In this document: in pieces, positions 26,301 to 34,186 of the stretch
Layout of the letters: each line of letters opens with the position of its first letter
Numbering within the stretch: position 1 is the stretch's first letter
DNA from: Flabesymbios commensalis
Lineage: Eukaryota > Annelida > Polychaeta > Terebellida > Flabelligeridae
Reading direction: 5' to 3'
Length of the DNA: 64,000 nucleotides
Assembly: GCA_964017125.1 (NCBI GenBank)
Contig: OZ024914.1
Location: 26,354,346 to 26,418,345 of the forward strand
Translations under genes and position numbers: made by a program
Notes under the pieces: generated by a model
The model's input: only the letters and a program-made list of their open reading frames with translations
What the model was told of the DNA's origin: nothing
Database searches by the model: none

Positions 26301-27752
26301 GATTAAAGGTAGGGCCTATTTAATAACTCTTTGAAAGATTTGTATAAACTAGAGTTACATTTTCCCATGAAATCACAATTAAAATCACCCATTACAATCG
26401 TTTCTACATTTGTAAAGCACTCTTTATCAACACAAAATTCTTCAAAAATATTGCAAAATTTGTACACTTTCTCCGGTCTGTAGCACACGCGAACCAATAT
26501 GGGCTTAGAGTGCGGCAGAAGGAGTTCAACCCAAACCATTTCCAGGTTATCATGAGCTAAATCTGGTCGAACATTATTAAGCCATGTATGATTTGACGTA
26601 AACACAAACACCACCGCCATTTCTGTCTCTGTCACGCCTTACTACACAATACCCTGGAATGGAAATTTCAGAGTCATTTACAGTATTATCTAGCCAACTT
26701 TCTGTTATGCCTATTATCGATGCATTGGTCTTATTAGCTATCAGTCTGATCTCAATCATTTTTGGTAAGAGGCTTCGGGTGTTTACCGAACCTAAAAATG
26801 TCAGGTTGTTATATATTTAAATTTGCAAAAGTATTGTTAATTTTAAAAAAAGTTGTGATGTTTTTTCATTTTTATAAAAAAAAGAGCCTTTTTCCTGCAA
26901 AAATTCTGTAGTTCTTAAAAATACCGGAGAAAAAGGCAAATTTGCATAGGCAAAAATGACAATATCTCAGAAATTATTTGAGATATTTAAAAAATTTCAA
27001 CAGCTACAGCATTTCAGTACAGTGCTGAGCATAAAAAAAACAGTGAAAAATCACAATATAATTTCAATATGTCTCTATGTTATCATACACACAAAAAAGC
27101 CTGTTTCAAAATATGTTTTTTGACATAACTTTTTTATTGAATTATTCCTTATCAGATTTTGAAAAATTAGTTTTTTTCAAAATAGTAAGACCCTGTAGAA
27201 TAAAATTAATCAAGCAGAGTTAATAAAAACGTTAAATTATATTTAATTGTCAAGTGCCTGTCATAGAGTAGAGTCTAGACCATACTCATCATCTACTCAG
27301 TCTCAGACTAACTCAGACTCAGTCATGAATATACTGATATCATATAGCCTATTATAGCCACAACGTCAACGAGTCATAGACCATGTAGACTAGATCTACT
27401 TGTAACTTGGAAACATTATTCATTAACATAAATAATCTGACAGTTCACTATTTACAATCACCATATCACAGACCTTGTCCTGGTCACCAGTGGTGACTGG
27501 GCTAACTGACAGTTTAATTTAGGGCTACAATAAACACTGATAAACAAAACTGCTTCGTCTGCAAGAAATTGTCGCTGTGCGGTTTGTGTGCGCTGCGCTG
27601 AGTTTGACAGCTGAAAACAACTTCCGCTCCGAAAAGCGTGCACGCGATGATGCAGGCTCAACAATTTGCGGTTTCAACCCACCAGCTTTTGCACTCTGAA
27701 TCTCAATTTGTCGGCGTTTGCTAGCCTTTTCCTTCTTCGTGCCTTTAGGCAT
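4745..27752 (-). CDS. TMEM183: TMEM183 orthologue, complete five-exon gene
   Basis: The coding sequence is the complement of join(4745..5378, 8364..8595, 10832..10951, 12122..12199, 27683..27752), 1134 nt, giving 377 aa plus a TAA stop. Every intron is GT-AG and all four phases agree (1,1,1,2). The family has an F-box-like segment and one predicted membrane segment; its function is poorly known. Seen here: a lysine-rich N-terminus; FTVYDFASIKSG (about 25-36), matching the conserved N-terminal block; an acidic stretch (about 70-95); a basic RRRRKKK run (105-111); an F-box-like region starting YPLDVW (124-167); VIRSLFFTYQPF (about 194-205); a hydrophobic segment around SLPPVMG (about 285-303); and a C-terminal WWDPRYP (358-364). 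The match to human TMEM183A, recalled from memory, is collinear from end to end. The gene is divergent from liprin-alpha. Confidence 0.95.
5930..7241. mobile_element. 1.3 kb non-autonomous DNA transposon, TACCGTATATCCCCG ends
   Basis: It begins TACCGTATATCCCCGCGTAT and ends with the inverted counterpart ATACACGGGGATATACGGTA. A subterminal word TATAATACGAG/CTCGTATTATA recurs near both ends (about 5965, 6021, 7168). Outer TA dinucleotides would fit a TA target. No transposase frame is present. It carries a GTTGGGCCAG-type palindrome (6915-7020) and a small hairpin at about 6196-6230. It lies in TMEM183 intron 4. Confidence 0.65.
6915..7020. repeat. Palindromic GTTGGGCCAG-family element (copy a)
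   Basis: The left arm starts CCCAGCAAACACGACACATT and the right arm ends GTCTCTTGTTTGCT. The inner arms GCTGGTACAGTGTTG and CAACATTGTACCAGC pair around a short loop. This is a full-length member, inside the 5930-7241 transposon. Confidence 0.75.
7629..7826. mobile_element. Nested foldback with PB1 hairpin at its centre
   Basis: The outer arms are 7629-7676 and 7779-7826 (TTTTTTCGCAATATTTT / AAAATATTGCGAAAAAA, GAGCCTCGATTCGTG / CACGAATCGAGGC). Between them, 7677-7778 is a PB1 hairpin (CACGGGGATCGACTTTA / TAAAGTCGATCCCCGTG) with TCAA and TTAA borders. Another PB1-related left part lies just upstream (about 7432-7605, shared GGAGACTAAATGGTG and AATGTCTTAGTTCGC). The whole is a 198-bp palindrome. 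Confidence 0.65.
8364..8595 (-). CDS. TMEM183: TMEM183 exon 4 (F-box-like region)
   Basis: The acceptor is TTGTTTTGCTAG and the donor is AG|GTGAGA; it enters in phase 1 and leaves in phase 2. The exon carries the basic RRRRKKK run, then YPLDVWFHIAQHIKPESVG, FALICQGSHMVT and HTAQFWTNLYLR. These align closely with human [32 protein letters not shown] and CTAAFWTRLYRR. Confidence 0.95.
9684..9915 (-). mobile_element. TTAA-type MITE, PB1 copy (inverted)
   Basis: The hairpin AGGGGATCGACTTTAGTTGT / ATGTCGATCCCCCCACT is followed by the shared body (GACATGTATGATGATTTCAA, ACCCTTTAGTCTCCTG), ending CAGCGTTGTAAGGGTTAA. The left border TTAA has decayed to TGAA. It lies in TMEM183 intron 3. Confidence 0.65.
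10248..10329. repeat. Palindromic GTTGGGCCAG-family element (copy b, diverged)
   Basis: It starts CCCAACAAACACAAAACATT. The arms TAACATTTATACAATG and CATTGTATAAATGTTA pair almost perfectly even though their sequence differs from other copies. Confidence 0.6.
10832..10951 (-). CDS. TMEM183: TMEM183 exon 3
   Basis: The acceptor is TGTTTTTAG and the donor is G|GTGCTG, phase 1 on both sides. The exon encodes KELSGTAQKREDSLAWFEKD followed by an acidic LSDFELSEDEQ segment. This corresponds to the weakly conserved acidic linker of the family (human ...VKSLCGLEASQ...IDSSDEMD). A nearby alternative donor, CT|GTGAAT, would break phase with exon 4. Confidence 0.88.
11261..11318. repeat. Palindromic GTTGGGCCAG-family element (half copy c)
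   Basis: Only the left arm is present: CCCAGCAAACACCAGGCATT followed by GACCCACTGTTGTTT and ending near CCGCCGTCTTCGG. It lies in TMEM183 intron 2. Confidence 0.55.
11504..11668. mobile_element. hAT-like MITE, CAGTGGCGGATCCAG ends
   Basis: The 165-bp unit has inverted ends CAGTGGCGGATCCAG and CTGGATCCGCCACTG, a form common in short hAT-related elements. I could not see a clear 8-bp target duplication. Its interior (TACGCCCCCCTC, TCAGCCAAAATGTGG, TTTACGCCCCCTC) matches the reverse of 28698-28873. The open frame read through it, starting MADPECARRGGVNH, is repeat-derived. Confidence 0.7.
12122..12199 (-). CDS. TMEM183: TMEM183 exon 2 (78-nt microexon)
   Basis: The acceptor is a long pyrimidine tract ending in TTTTTCAAG, and the donor is A|GTAGGA. 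The exon enters and leaves in phase 1. It encodes DFTVYDFASIKSG, then REKKGVANAMTSQ, which aligns with the human VTVADYADSDP...VKKAVANAVQQE block. It is too short to stand out as an open frame; homology and phase identify it. Confidence 0.9.
13190..13290. repeat. Foldback-family remnant
   Basis: TCTTCCCGCAAAATTTGGTGG and GTGAGACCATTTGGCATGTA match the arm and centre of the 24817 and 29576 foldbacks. Only one arm is recognisable. Confidence 0.4.
15243..15760 (+). repeat. Dispersed 0.5 kb repeat, copy 1
   Basis: Shared with 23780-24182: CTTAGAGAACATGTATGTGC, CAGTACTTTTCGAGATCTGC, GGTCATAGTTCTGAACCA, CTTTCAGAGATATGCTCCGG, AACCCACATACCAAAAATTG, and an end like CACCTACGGTGACGGCGGGA. Copy 1 also contains a short tandem GGCCCAACG run at about 15492-15540. 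Family unknown. Confidence 0.7.
16677..17161. mobile_element. 0.5 kb TIR element, AGGCCATCCTAA ends (copy 1)
   Basis: The left end is AGGCCATCCTAAAAAAATTG and the right end is ATATTTTTTAGGATGGCCT. The right part holds repeated CTCATGGAATTTTTGGCAGTC-like units (about 17025-17130). It is homologous, in inverse orientation, to 33684-34186. Confidence 0.65.
17375..17401. repeat. Small perfect palindrome
   Basis: TGTACGATTAAT pairs with ATTAATCGTACA across a 3-nt centre. It lies next to a larger palindrome at 17403-17471. Confidence 0.6.
17403..17471. repeat. AT-rich palindrome
   Basis: The arms AACTCAATAAATGATCACTA and TAGTGATCATTTATTGAGTT are perfect inverted repeats around an ATT/AAT run. Together with 17375-17401 it makes two abutting hairpins. 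Confidence 0.7.
18485..20123. repeat. Tandem satellite array, 140-155 bp unit
   Basis: About eleven units are marked by CACATTTTGTTTTATAGTAA or variants at 18655, 18793, 18942, 19086, 19230, 19371, 19516, 19660, 19791, 19945 and 20099 (spacing 131-154). Each unit also has ATGGTCTAGCCATCTAGCAC, AATAATGGCCGATAGGCGGC and TTTTTCAAGATGCATCCTCT. The last two or three units form a subtype with GTGTAGCTATCTTGAGCGG. The array resumes at 23658 after the inserted transposon. Confidence 0.9.
21172..21780. repeat. Cluster of short GGCCCACCA palindromes
   Basis: It starts with a diverged GTTGGGCCAG-family member (21172-21262), followed by many TGGGCCACCAG / CTGGTGGCCCA words on both strands, for example GTGGTGGGCCACCAGTTGAT. 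The segment is GC-rich and repetitive; open frames read here on both strands are not genes. Confidence 0.6.
23086..23341. repeat. Two palindromic GTTGGGCCAG-family elements (copies e, f)
   Basis: 23086-23165 pairs GGGTCAATGTTGTACCAGC with GCTGGACCAACATTGAGCC. 23246-23341 pairs ACGAGGCATTGGTCCGATGT with AGCGTTAGACCAATGCGGCT and ends GTCTCGTGTTTGTTA. Both lie within the 3.5 kb TA element. Confidence 0.65.
23658..23720. repeat. Satellite array remnant right of the transposon
   Basis: TAGCTATCTTGAGCGGTTTT continues the interrupted unit of 18485-20123 and decays after ATTCCGCAA. Confidence 0.75.
23780..24182 (+). repeat. Dispersed 0.5 kb repeat, copy 2
   Basis: It aligns along its length with 15243-15760 but lacks the middle part that carries the GGCCCAACG run in copy 1. 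Both copies lie in TMEM183 intron 1, in the same orientation. Confidence 0.7.
24817..25274. mobile_element. Foldback element, copy 1
   Basis: The left arm starts TATAGTCTGTCCAACGGTGG and the right arm ends CCACCGTCAGACAGACTGTA. Each arm is about 160-180 nt, sharing ATGAAAGTTAGCTTTTCG / CGAAAAACTAGCTTTCAT and CAGTCAATTCTCAA / TTGATAATTGACTG. The centre holds GACCATTTGACATGTAACA. Same family as 29576-30022. Confidence 0.75.
25870..26800 (-). mobile_element. LINE fragment: endonuclease and linker
   Basis: Minus-strand frames read NTRSLLPKMIEIRLIANKTN, IIGITESWLDNTVNDSEI, IPGYCVVRRDRDRNGGGVCV (26577-26800), then VRPDLAHDNLEMVWVELLL and ETIVMGDFNCDFMGK (26303-26635), then GISDHFMTYCTRK and KHKTSTIRSLKKYTKEKIIE (25960-26232), ending EP-stop-ITHEILELIKERDK. 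This is the AP-type endonuclease and following linker of a non-LTR retrotransposon, probably a CR1/L2/Jockey-type element. It has one frame change near 26590 and a stop replacing the tryptophan of the usual EPW. The reverse transcriptase is absent: a dead, truncated copy. Confidence 0.85.
27683..27752 (-). CDS. TMEM183: TMEM183 exon 1 (start codon)
   Basis: This exon encodes MPKGTKKEKASKRRQIEIQ followed by SAKA and ends with one base of a codon (phase 1) at a G|GTGGGT donor. The MPK plus basic start resembles the human MPKRGK N-terminus. The ATG is the first in frame and lies 122 bp from the NRF1-type palindrome. The reading frame stays open past the donor, but only this donor gives the phase required by exon 2. 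Confidence 0.88.
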
Positions 27753-28304
27753 ACTTCAATTAGATCAATCCCAGTATTATGCTTCGTAAAACCTGTCATT
27801 TTTTGTAAAATTTGATGAGCAGACGTAAAATTGATGTCCCTCCCGGATCTGAAGCCATGTTGGATAAATAAACATGCGCATGCGCAGTTCTATTGAATTA
27901 GCATTGTGGGATAGGCACACTTTCCCCAGCAAGAAAATGGCTCCCAATCTGGCATTTTTTGGTGATTAAGGGAGTTAAATTCTATCGAAATTAATGGTAT
28001 ATAATGCGAAAACGTTACTTAGACATTGTCATGGGATTAATGAAGATTTTTGTAGTTAGAAAACCACGTCAAATTGTTACTACGATGTGAATTAAGCTAA
28101 CTATTATGCTGGGTGTCGGTGAACTTGACACCGCATCTCGGCAGTGTTTCAGTTTGACAGGACTGGCTTCCCTTGAAATGTCACACTGGTCACTGAAATG
28201 ACCAGGATTTTAGGAGGGTTTGTTGAGTTTATTTTGTTCCCACAAATACCATATGTGAAGGATAACTTATTCTACATTTTAACTTGCTGAAATAATCATT
28301 CAAA
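27753..28304. promoter_or_regulatory. Bidirectional promoter between TMEM183 and liprin-alpha
   Basis: Two divergent genes are separated by 552 bp between start codons, so this segment must hold both 5' UTRs and both promoters unless an untranslated first exon lies elsewhere. It contains TGCGCATGCGCA (27875-27886), a perfect NRF1 palindrome, and on the minus strand CCCACAATGC (about 27901-27910), the core of a ZNF143/Staf site. GCCATGTTGG (27855-27864) and AAAATGGCTCC (about 27935) resemble YY1-type sites. No convincing TATA box was seen. This pattern is typical of TATA-less housekeeping promoters. Confidence 0.65.
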
Positions 28305-28547
28305 ATGATGTGCGACGTGATGCCGACCATCTCCGAAGACGGATCCACAAACGACCGCGATCCAAACTTTTCTGGAGATGATGCTAACTTTGAACAGTTG
28401 ATGGTAAATATGCTGGATGAAAGGGATAAATTGATGGAGACATTGAGAGAAAACCAGGAAAGTCTGGGAATGACACAGGCAAAATTGGAAGAGATTCAAC
28501 GTGAAAGAGATGCTTTGACGACTCAAATTAATGTATCCCAACCTCAA
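28305..28547 (+). CDS. PPFIA: Liprin-alpha first coding exon
   Basis: This is the N-terminus of liprin-alpha, a presynaptic and focal-adhesion scaffold that binds LAR-type receptor phosphatases, RIM, ELKS and kinesin KIF1A. The exon encodes 81 residues. MMCDVMPTISEDG matches the near-invariant liprin-alpha start MMCEVMPTI(S/N)ED, and FEQLMVNMLDERDKLMETLR (29-48) plus QESLGMTQAKLEEIQRERDA (51-70) begin the long coiled coil. The exon ends after NVSQPQ at a consensus CAA|GTGAGT donor in phase 0, where vertebrate genes also break (LNxALPQ, from memory). The rest of the gene is not recognised here. Which vertebrate paralogue is closest cannot be decided from one exon. Confidence 0.95.
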
Positions 28548-28697
28548 GTGAGTTGATCCCTGATTATTAATAACGTTACTCGTTAGGAAGTGTCTATCCA
28601 TATAATATGAATAACGAGTAACGTTAGCATGGTTAGGACTAACCGTACCTATTTGCCTGTTTGCTGTTTTTGATATGCAGATATGTATTAGCCTACC

Positions 28698-28873
28698 AGT
28701 GGCGGATCCATAATGTGCAAGAGAAGCTCAGAAGGGGGCGTAAGCCACATTTTGGCTGAAAAAAGGGGTATTGGCTTCACTTTATTAAAAAAATGCATGA
28801 AAATTCAAGATTTGTAACAATAACGAGGGGGGCGTAGGGGCCTACGCCGGGTACGCCCTATGCTGGATATACG
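28698..28873. mobile_element. hAT-like MITE, second copy
   Basis: It starts CAGTGGCGGATCCATAATGT and shares the interior of the 11504-11668 copy in inverse orientation (GGGGGCGTAAGCCACATTTT, CTACGCCGGGTACGCCCTAT). The right end is decayed (CTGGATATACGCCAAGTG). It sits about 150 bp past liprin exon 1. Confidence 0.65.
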
Positions 28874-29116
28874 CCAAGTGCTGTATTGCCAAAGAATCCC
28901 GTCATTTAGTTGTACAAACATACAAATAGCATGCGATACGCATACGGTAAATCACATACGGTTAGCCAGTGCTGCCTTATCTTATTAATAGGCCTATGAT
29001 ATAGATATATAGTGTTATACTAGTTATATCATAGCGGGCCTAGGTCTACTTGTTAAACTTGTTAAAAGTTTTTTTATAAAAGTCTTAATGCTATCATGAT
29101 CAAAAGCGGAACTTTG

Positions 29117-29225
29117 AACCAATGTCAATCTTATGAACATTGTTCCACCGTCCGCAATGCTGGCCCAACCTTAAAAAGTTAAATTTTGATTTAACGTCTT
29201 GATTATGTTGACCCTTGAGTTTGCT
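29117..29225. repeat. Decayed GTTGGGCCAG-family palindrome (copy g)
   Basis: TGAACATTGTTCCACCGTCC and GCAATGCTGGCCCAACCTTA resemble the paired core; it ends near TGACCCTTGAGTTTGCTG. Pairing is weak. Confidence 0.45.
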
Positions 29226-29575
29226 GCGTACATAATATCATACCGGTACTTTCAATGTTGCATTTATAATTAAAAACTATGTTCTATCGCTTTGTTCACT
29301 TGTTTCACATGTTTCTCCAGTGTCTCTACTTCAGACACTGGTATTCATCCCCTGATTAGCCAATATTCACCACCATGCAGGGTTCACAGCTTTCACCGCC
29401 ACTGTTTGTAGGCCCTATACTGCCGCGTCCAGATAGGCCCATGTAAAAAAAAACACAACTTGTTGTGGTGGCCTCACATACTTAGTAACTGTAAACATGG
29501 TAATATAACCTTGCTCACTGACGCTTTTTAAAATGAGATGTAAGTATTCAAGCTGAATATACACTGATATAATAC

Positions 29576-30022
29576 TGTATATTCCCGCCGTCAGATTAAC
29601 TTGTATCGCATGTTTTTCGCTGATTTCTCAGTCAATTCTCAACCGATTTTGATAAAATTTTACAAGGACTATTTTCGAGTCCCGCGGCCACGACCGTGAA
29701 ATTTTCATCAAAAAAATATTTTATAGTTCAAAAGTTAGACCATTTGACATGTGATAAATTTGTAATTACGACGTCCTTCTATAAACCCATTAAACTGGTT
29801 AAGTTAAAGTTTGTTCTTAGCCCTGCATTGCATTACACATGTTACATGCCAGATGATCTAACTTTTTAGTTATATATATACAATATTTTCCAATGAAAAT
29901 TTCACTGTCGTCGCCGCGTGACTAAAAAACGGTCCTTGCAAAATTTCATGAAAATCAGTTGAGAATTGACTGAGAAATCGGCGAAAAATATGCGATACAA
30001 GTTAATCTGACAGCGGGTATAG
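29576..30022. mobile_element. Foldback element, copy 2
   Basis: The arms start CCGTCAGATTAACTTGTATC and end GATACAAGTTAATCTGACAG; they also share CTCAGTCAATTCTCAACCGA / CAGTTGAGAATTGACTGAG. The central AGACCATTTGACATGTGATA matches copy 1. Only about 0.45 kb long and without an open frame. Confidence 0.8.
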
Positions 30023-31030
30023 TCTTATTGTGCGTGGTTCATTATTTAAAAACTCTGATATTAAAATAATTATAAATAAATATAAAATTGAAAGTAGGAC
30101 ACTCTTCGATACTTTCTGGTTAATAGCAAGCTTGTATGTCACGCGCTGGGTGTACAGATCTACCTCTCGTGCGATTTTTTGAATTGCTGGGTGGCAGGCA
30201 GTGATGTACATAACAGAAGACAGAGACCCCTGGTTTTTTATTAATAGCAATTTATGCTACGAACATGATTGATCAGTGGGTGACGTACTGTGACACTCAC
30301 TGATAAGTTAGTGTATCGCTTTGAAACATACTTAAAACTCTTCAGTACCGGTAGCAAAGAAGTATCACACTCGAAATCTAGAGGCAGTAGAGCATCTGCA
30401 TAGATCTATAGACTGTCTAATTATGGCATTGATGCACTATTATGCATGTTCAATAAATTCAACATGTTCAATCACATCAAATTGGTTCAACGTCCCGCTT
30501 TTGATGTGAATACAATAGTCTTTCCAATATTGTCAGACGACCTTTAAAACAACTTTTAGGTGGGTCTGGCAAACCTACCGTTGAGCCCTACATCAGATCT
30601 TTCCTACGATCCAGTTATTTAAATTTCTTTTATCAGTTTTTTGGTCAGTTTTTGTAATCACAAGGTAAGAATTGACCCTTTATTACCACCTCAGTGTTTT
30701 ATGTTGGCCTTCACGAGCGCCATGTTAATTGCCCTTGGTGAGTGCTATGTTGCCCTTCGTATGCGCCATGTTTCCCTTCTAATATATCATGTATATTCAG
30801 ATAGTGAATATGCCTCTTCAAACTATTGTTACTTCATATCAACCCACCCAGGTCTTTGCACATGTATGAGTGTGAAAAACAAGCCAGTCTGAGTCACTGA
30901 TGTCGCGCGTTCACACCACAATAGGCTTACCTGGTGTAGGCCTACATAGTGGTACCGGTACATATAGCCTAATAACTAACTAGTTCTAGTGATGTTTACA
31001 TGTACCTGTACTTAATTAAACATGCTGATT

Positions 31031-31456
31031 AGGCCTGAAACAAAATATTGTTTGTTTCCGATTTCCGACCGACCCTATCAAAACATGTGCGACCCAAATT
31101 TATTTTATGGATTTCCAAAAAAAAAAAAAAAAAAAAAATTTTTTTTTTTTTTTTAGGAAATCAATAAGTTCAGGGATGAGTTACCGACTGTAGTCAAAGT
31201 AACTCTGAAAAACGTTACGAAAAGGAGAGTGGGGTGGAAAAGTGTCAAAAAAAACAAAAAATTGTTACGTAATGTACAGATAAGACATGCATGAAAGTGA
31301 ATTTGGCACCAAATAAAATAAAATAAAATTCTTACCTACCGATTGGTTGAAGTGACAAAAAATAAAATAAAAAATAAAATAAAATAAATTTCCTACCTAC
31401 CCACTGGTTAAAATGACAACAAATCGGAAACAAACATATATTTTGTTTTGGCCTTA
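31031..31456. mobile_element. 0.4 kb TIR element, GGCCTGAAACAAAATAT ends
   Basis: The left end GGCCTGAAACAAAATATTGT plus TTGTTTCCGATTT is mirrored on the right by AAATCGGAAACAAACATATA plus TTTTGTTTTGGCC. The interior holds an A-run/T-run junction (about 31110-31155) and AAATAAAATAAAAT low-complexity runs (about 31312-31388). The ends resemble those of the AGGCCATCCTAA elements. Confidence 0.6.
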
Positions 31457-33683
31457 GACTGTTTATCCCCTTATTTGTGGAGGGTGGGTGTTGGAAACGC
31501 CTACTGGGGTCCTAACTGGATACCCGTCGTCACTCCTGCATGAATGCATGATAAGGTGACCCTATAATAATAGGTGGTGCCATGCCCCTTCTGAATCATA
31601 ATTGAAACACTGCACCTAGAGGCTGGAATGTCTGTTGAATTTTTTTTTGTCTAGATGGTAGTCCTAAAAGTCCACTGAAATTTTGAGCTTATTGGGTATG
31701 ACTGATGTAGTTAGTAGGCCCCTATTTACATAGGCCTACATATGCAGGTTCTGCCGTGGATGGTAGGCAATGCTGGGCGGCCGCACCCAGTAGCTCTGAC
31801 ATGCCGCCCACCACAACAGTTGGAAAAAACATGGAAACCCGAGTATTTTGAGTATAAAAGCATGGCTGTATTATGCAATTTTTGACATTTTGGTGTCAAG
31901 ACCGCCCACCACTAACCAATCTCTGGGCAGGACCCTGTACATGTACCGGTAACAAAATATTATTAAATATTAAAAAACATTACCTGATCACCAGGATTAT
32001 GAATTTAACTGAGAAGTGTGCAAAACATGTAGGCCTATGAGAAGCTGAGAAAGGAAGTAAAATATCTCATGTCTGAGGGAGCTGAAACATGTTTGTGGGC
32101 TAAATGTCCTAATTTAGATAGAGGTATAATTTCTCCCCTAGGTTAGACCTGTGTGAAACATCCTACAAGAAGGCAAGAAAAGTCTCACATGGACACATGG
32201 AGGGCTGAAGTGTGGAGAATTGTTTTAATTTAGAGGCTTGAGAGGGTACGGAATGTTTCCCCTAGCTGACAAAACTGCTTGGACCATGGACATGATGAAG
32301 CGAAACTTTTCACATTGGAGGTGAAACACGTTTCACATAGGTGGTGAAACGTCCTTAGCGGACCCGTGTAAACTTTTAGTAATGTATGGGGCAAAATGTC
32401 CTATGTAGTTACACTGCCAGGGGCAAGACACCCCACAACGGTAATTTAGATCCTATCTTAACTTTCTCTCATTTCCATTAGAAAAGTTAGGGTCAATCCT
32501 ACTTTTTTATAGTGGAAATGGGAGTTAAAGATAGCCTGATCAAAGTTTAGTTAGGATTAAAACTTTGTAATATATATAAGTGAGCCACTAATTTAGCAGA
32601 TGTAGGGTAGGCCTATATTCCAAGAATTTGTGGGTGGGTGTCCGGATCGTGCTGTGTCCAAGCCCGAGATGCGCCTGCTGCCCGTTTCGCCTGCCATCCT
32701 AGGGCCAGTGATTTTCCTAGAAAAGGACCAAAATTACGGATTTAAAAAGATCTGTTCAAATGGATTTCCCAAAGTCTAACGAATTTGTAATTTTATATAT
32801 ATAAAATTATATATAATAAAATATAAAAAATTAATAAAAAAAAAAAAGTATTCTTTTTAATATTTTTTTTTAAATATTTTTTTATCAGGGCTCCTGTATT
32901 TTTGTTTGAACAGCGCCCTAAATTGCATTTTTGGGGCAATAAATTGTCAGTTATTTTTTTAAAACTTGTGTACATGATTGAAAAAGGGCCCACCTGCCTG
33001 TGACCAGGTAACTTTGGGAGCAATCTAATCAATAAATACTGTACTTTTTTATACATGTTATATACTGATATATATATTTTTTACTGGCAGAAATTGCCAG
33101 GATCATTTTCATGCAATGTCATGATTCGGAATTCAATAAAAATAAACTTCAAATTCAGATATATCCTAAAAATTCATCTTAAAAATGCGGACTGTGTTGA
33201 AAGCATTTATAACTCTTTGGAGTTGGTGGATCAGATAAATGTGAGAGCAGTTTCTGGGAATGACCTCAGTATCTTGTAAACACACATCCTGGGACGGCTT
33301 CATGACATAGGCCACGGATAGTTGTGCATGTTGTTTCTGAAGACTGCAAAACATAGCAAAATCAAAGTTTTCACATGAAGCATGGTGAAATCAGAGAGTT
33401 TTCACAAGACAAAAAATACATGCGGAATAAGCATGATAAGACATCAATGCTGTATTTAAAAAAAAAATTGCAGAAAAATAATAAAAATTGAAAATGACAA
33501 TTTTGTTTTTATTTTACTTTTGTTATATAAAGTAATGTCGACGGGCCCATAAAACATATATATAATAACAAAAATTGGCCTAAGTTACAAGAGTTTGCAG
33601 TTAGTCACATGATTTCCTTAAAACGTGTTTGAGTTCTAAGCCATTTTACAGTAAGTACTACAAAAAAGTACTACTTAGGTCTA

Positions 33684-34186
33684 AGACCATCCTAAGAAAT
33701 ATACCCTTGTTCCCGATTTTATGGTGTGAAAATTTCCATGCGTTAGGTCAGAAAAAGTTTTCTTTTAGACTGTCAAAAATTCCATGAAGCAAGTTTTATT
33801 TTAGACTGCCAAAAATTCTATGCGGGATCGTGGCAAAAGTTTTTTTATTTTTGTATTGATATAAATCATTTTTGCACGAATAATTCTATTTTGTACAAGT
33901 AAAAAAATTGAGAAAAAGAGAACACAATCTTCTTTTTTACCGGCATGGGCGGCCATTTTCTCCAAGTGAACCAGGCTAAGTTCTATAAGGATTCTAGAGA
34001 CAGACGTGAGATTTAAAATTTGATTGAAATAAAGACATTGTATTTGACTGCAATTTATAAAAACTTCGTTCATGCGCTGATTTGGACACATGCGGGCGGA
34101 AATAATTTCTTTTAACACTCGACAAAAGGCCATGCAGTACCTTCTACCGCTATTTGTACCCATGTGGTCGGAAATTTAAGGATGGC
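33684..34186. mobile_element. 0.5 kb TIR element, AGGCCATCCTAA ends (copy 2)
   Basis: It starts AGACCATCCTAAGAAATATA and ends ATTTAAGGATGGCCTA. The interior shares TTTTAGACTGTCAAAAATTC and TTTAGACTGCCAAAAATTCT with copy 1. The 120-codon minus-strand frame inside it (33801-34163) is treated as repeat sequence. Confidence 0.6.

Larger units (their letters stand above)
12200..27682 (-). other. TMEM183 intron 1 (15.5 kb of nested repeats)
   Basis: This intron is far longer than the other three (2985, 2236 and 1170 nt) because of repeats: a foldback-family remnant near 13.2 kb, two copies of a 0.4-0.5 kb repeat, a TIR element at 16677-17161, a 7 kb nested block at 17535-24608, a foldback at 24817-25274 and a LINE fragment at 25870-26800. 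The stretches 12.4-13.1, 13.9-15.2 and 26.8-27.6 kb hold nothing I can name. Confidence 0.7.

Noticed and set aside
27458-27664. 68-codon minus-strand frame near TMEM183 exon 1
   Set aside because: Different frame from exon 1, lies in intron 1 just past the donor, no similarity.
28296-28601. 101-codon minus-strand frame opposite liprin exon 1
   Set aside because: Shadow of the strongly conserved plus-strand coding exon.
33801-34163. 120-codon minus-strand frame MGTNSGRRYCMAF...
   Set aside because: Lies wholly inside the 33684-34186 TIR element, whose homologue at 16677-17161 does not keep the frame.
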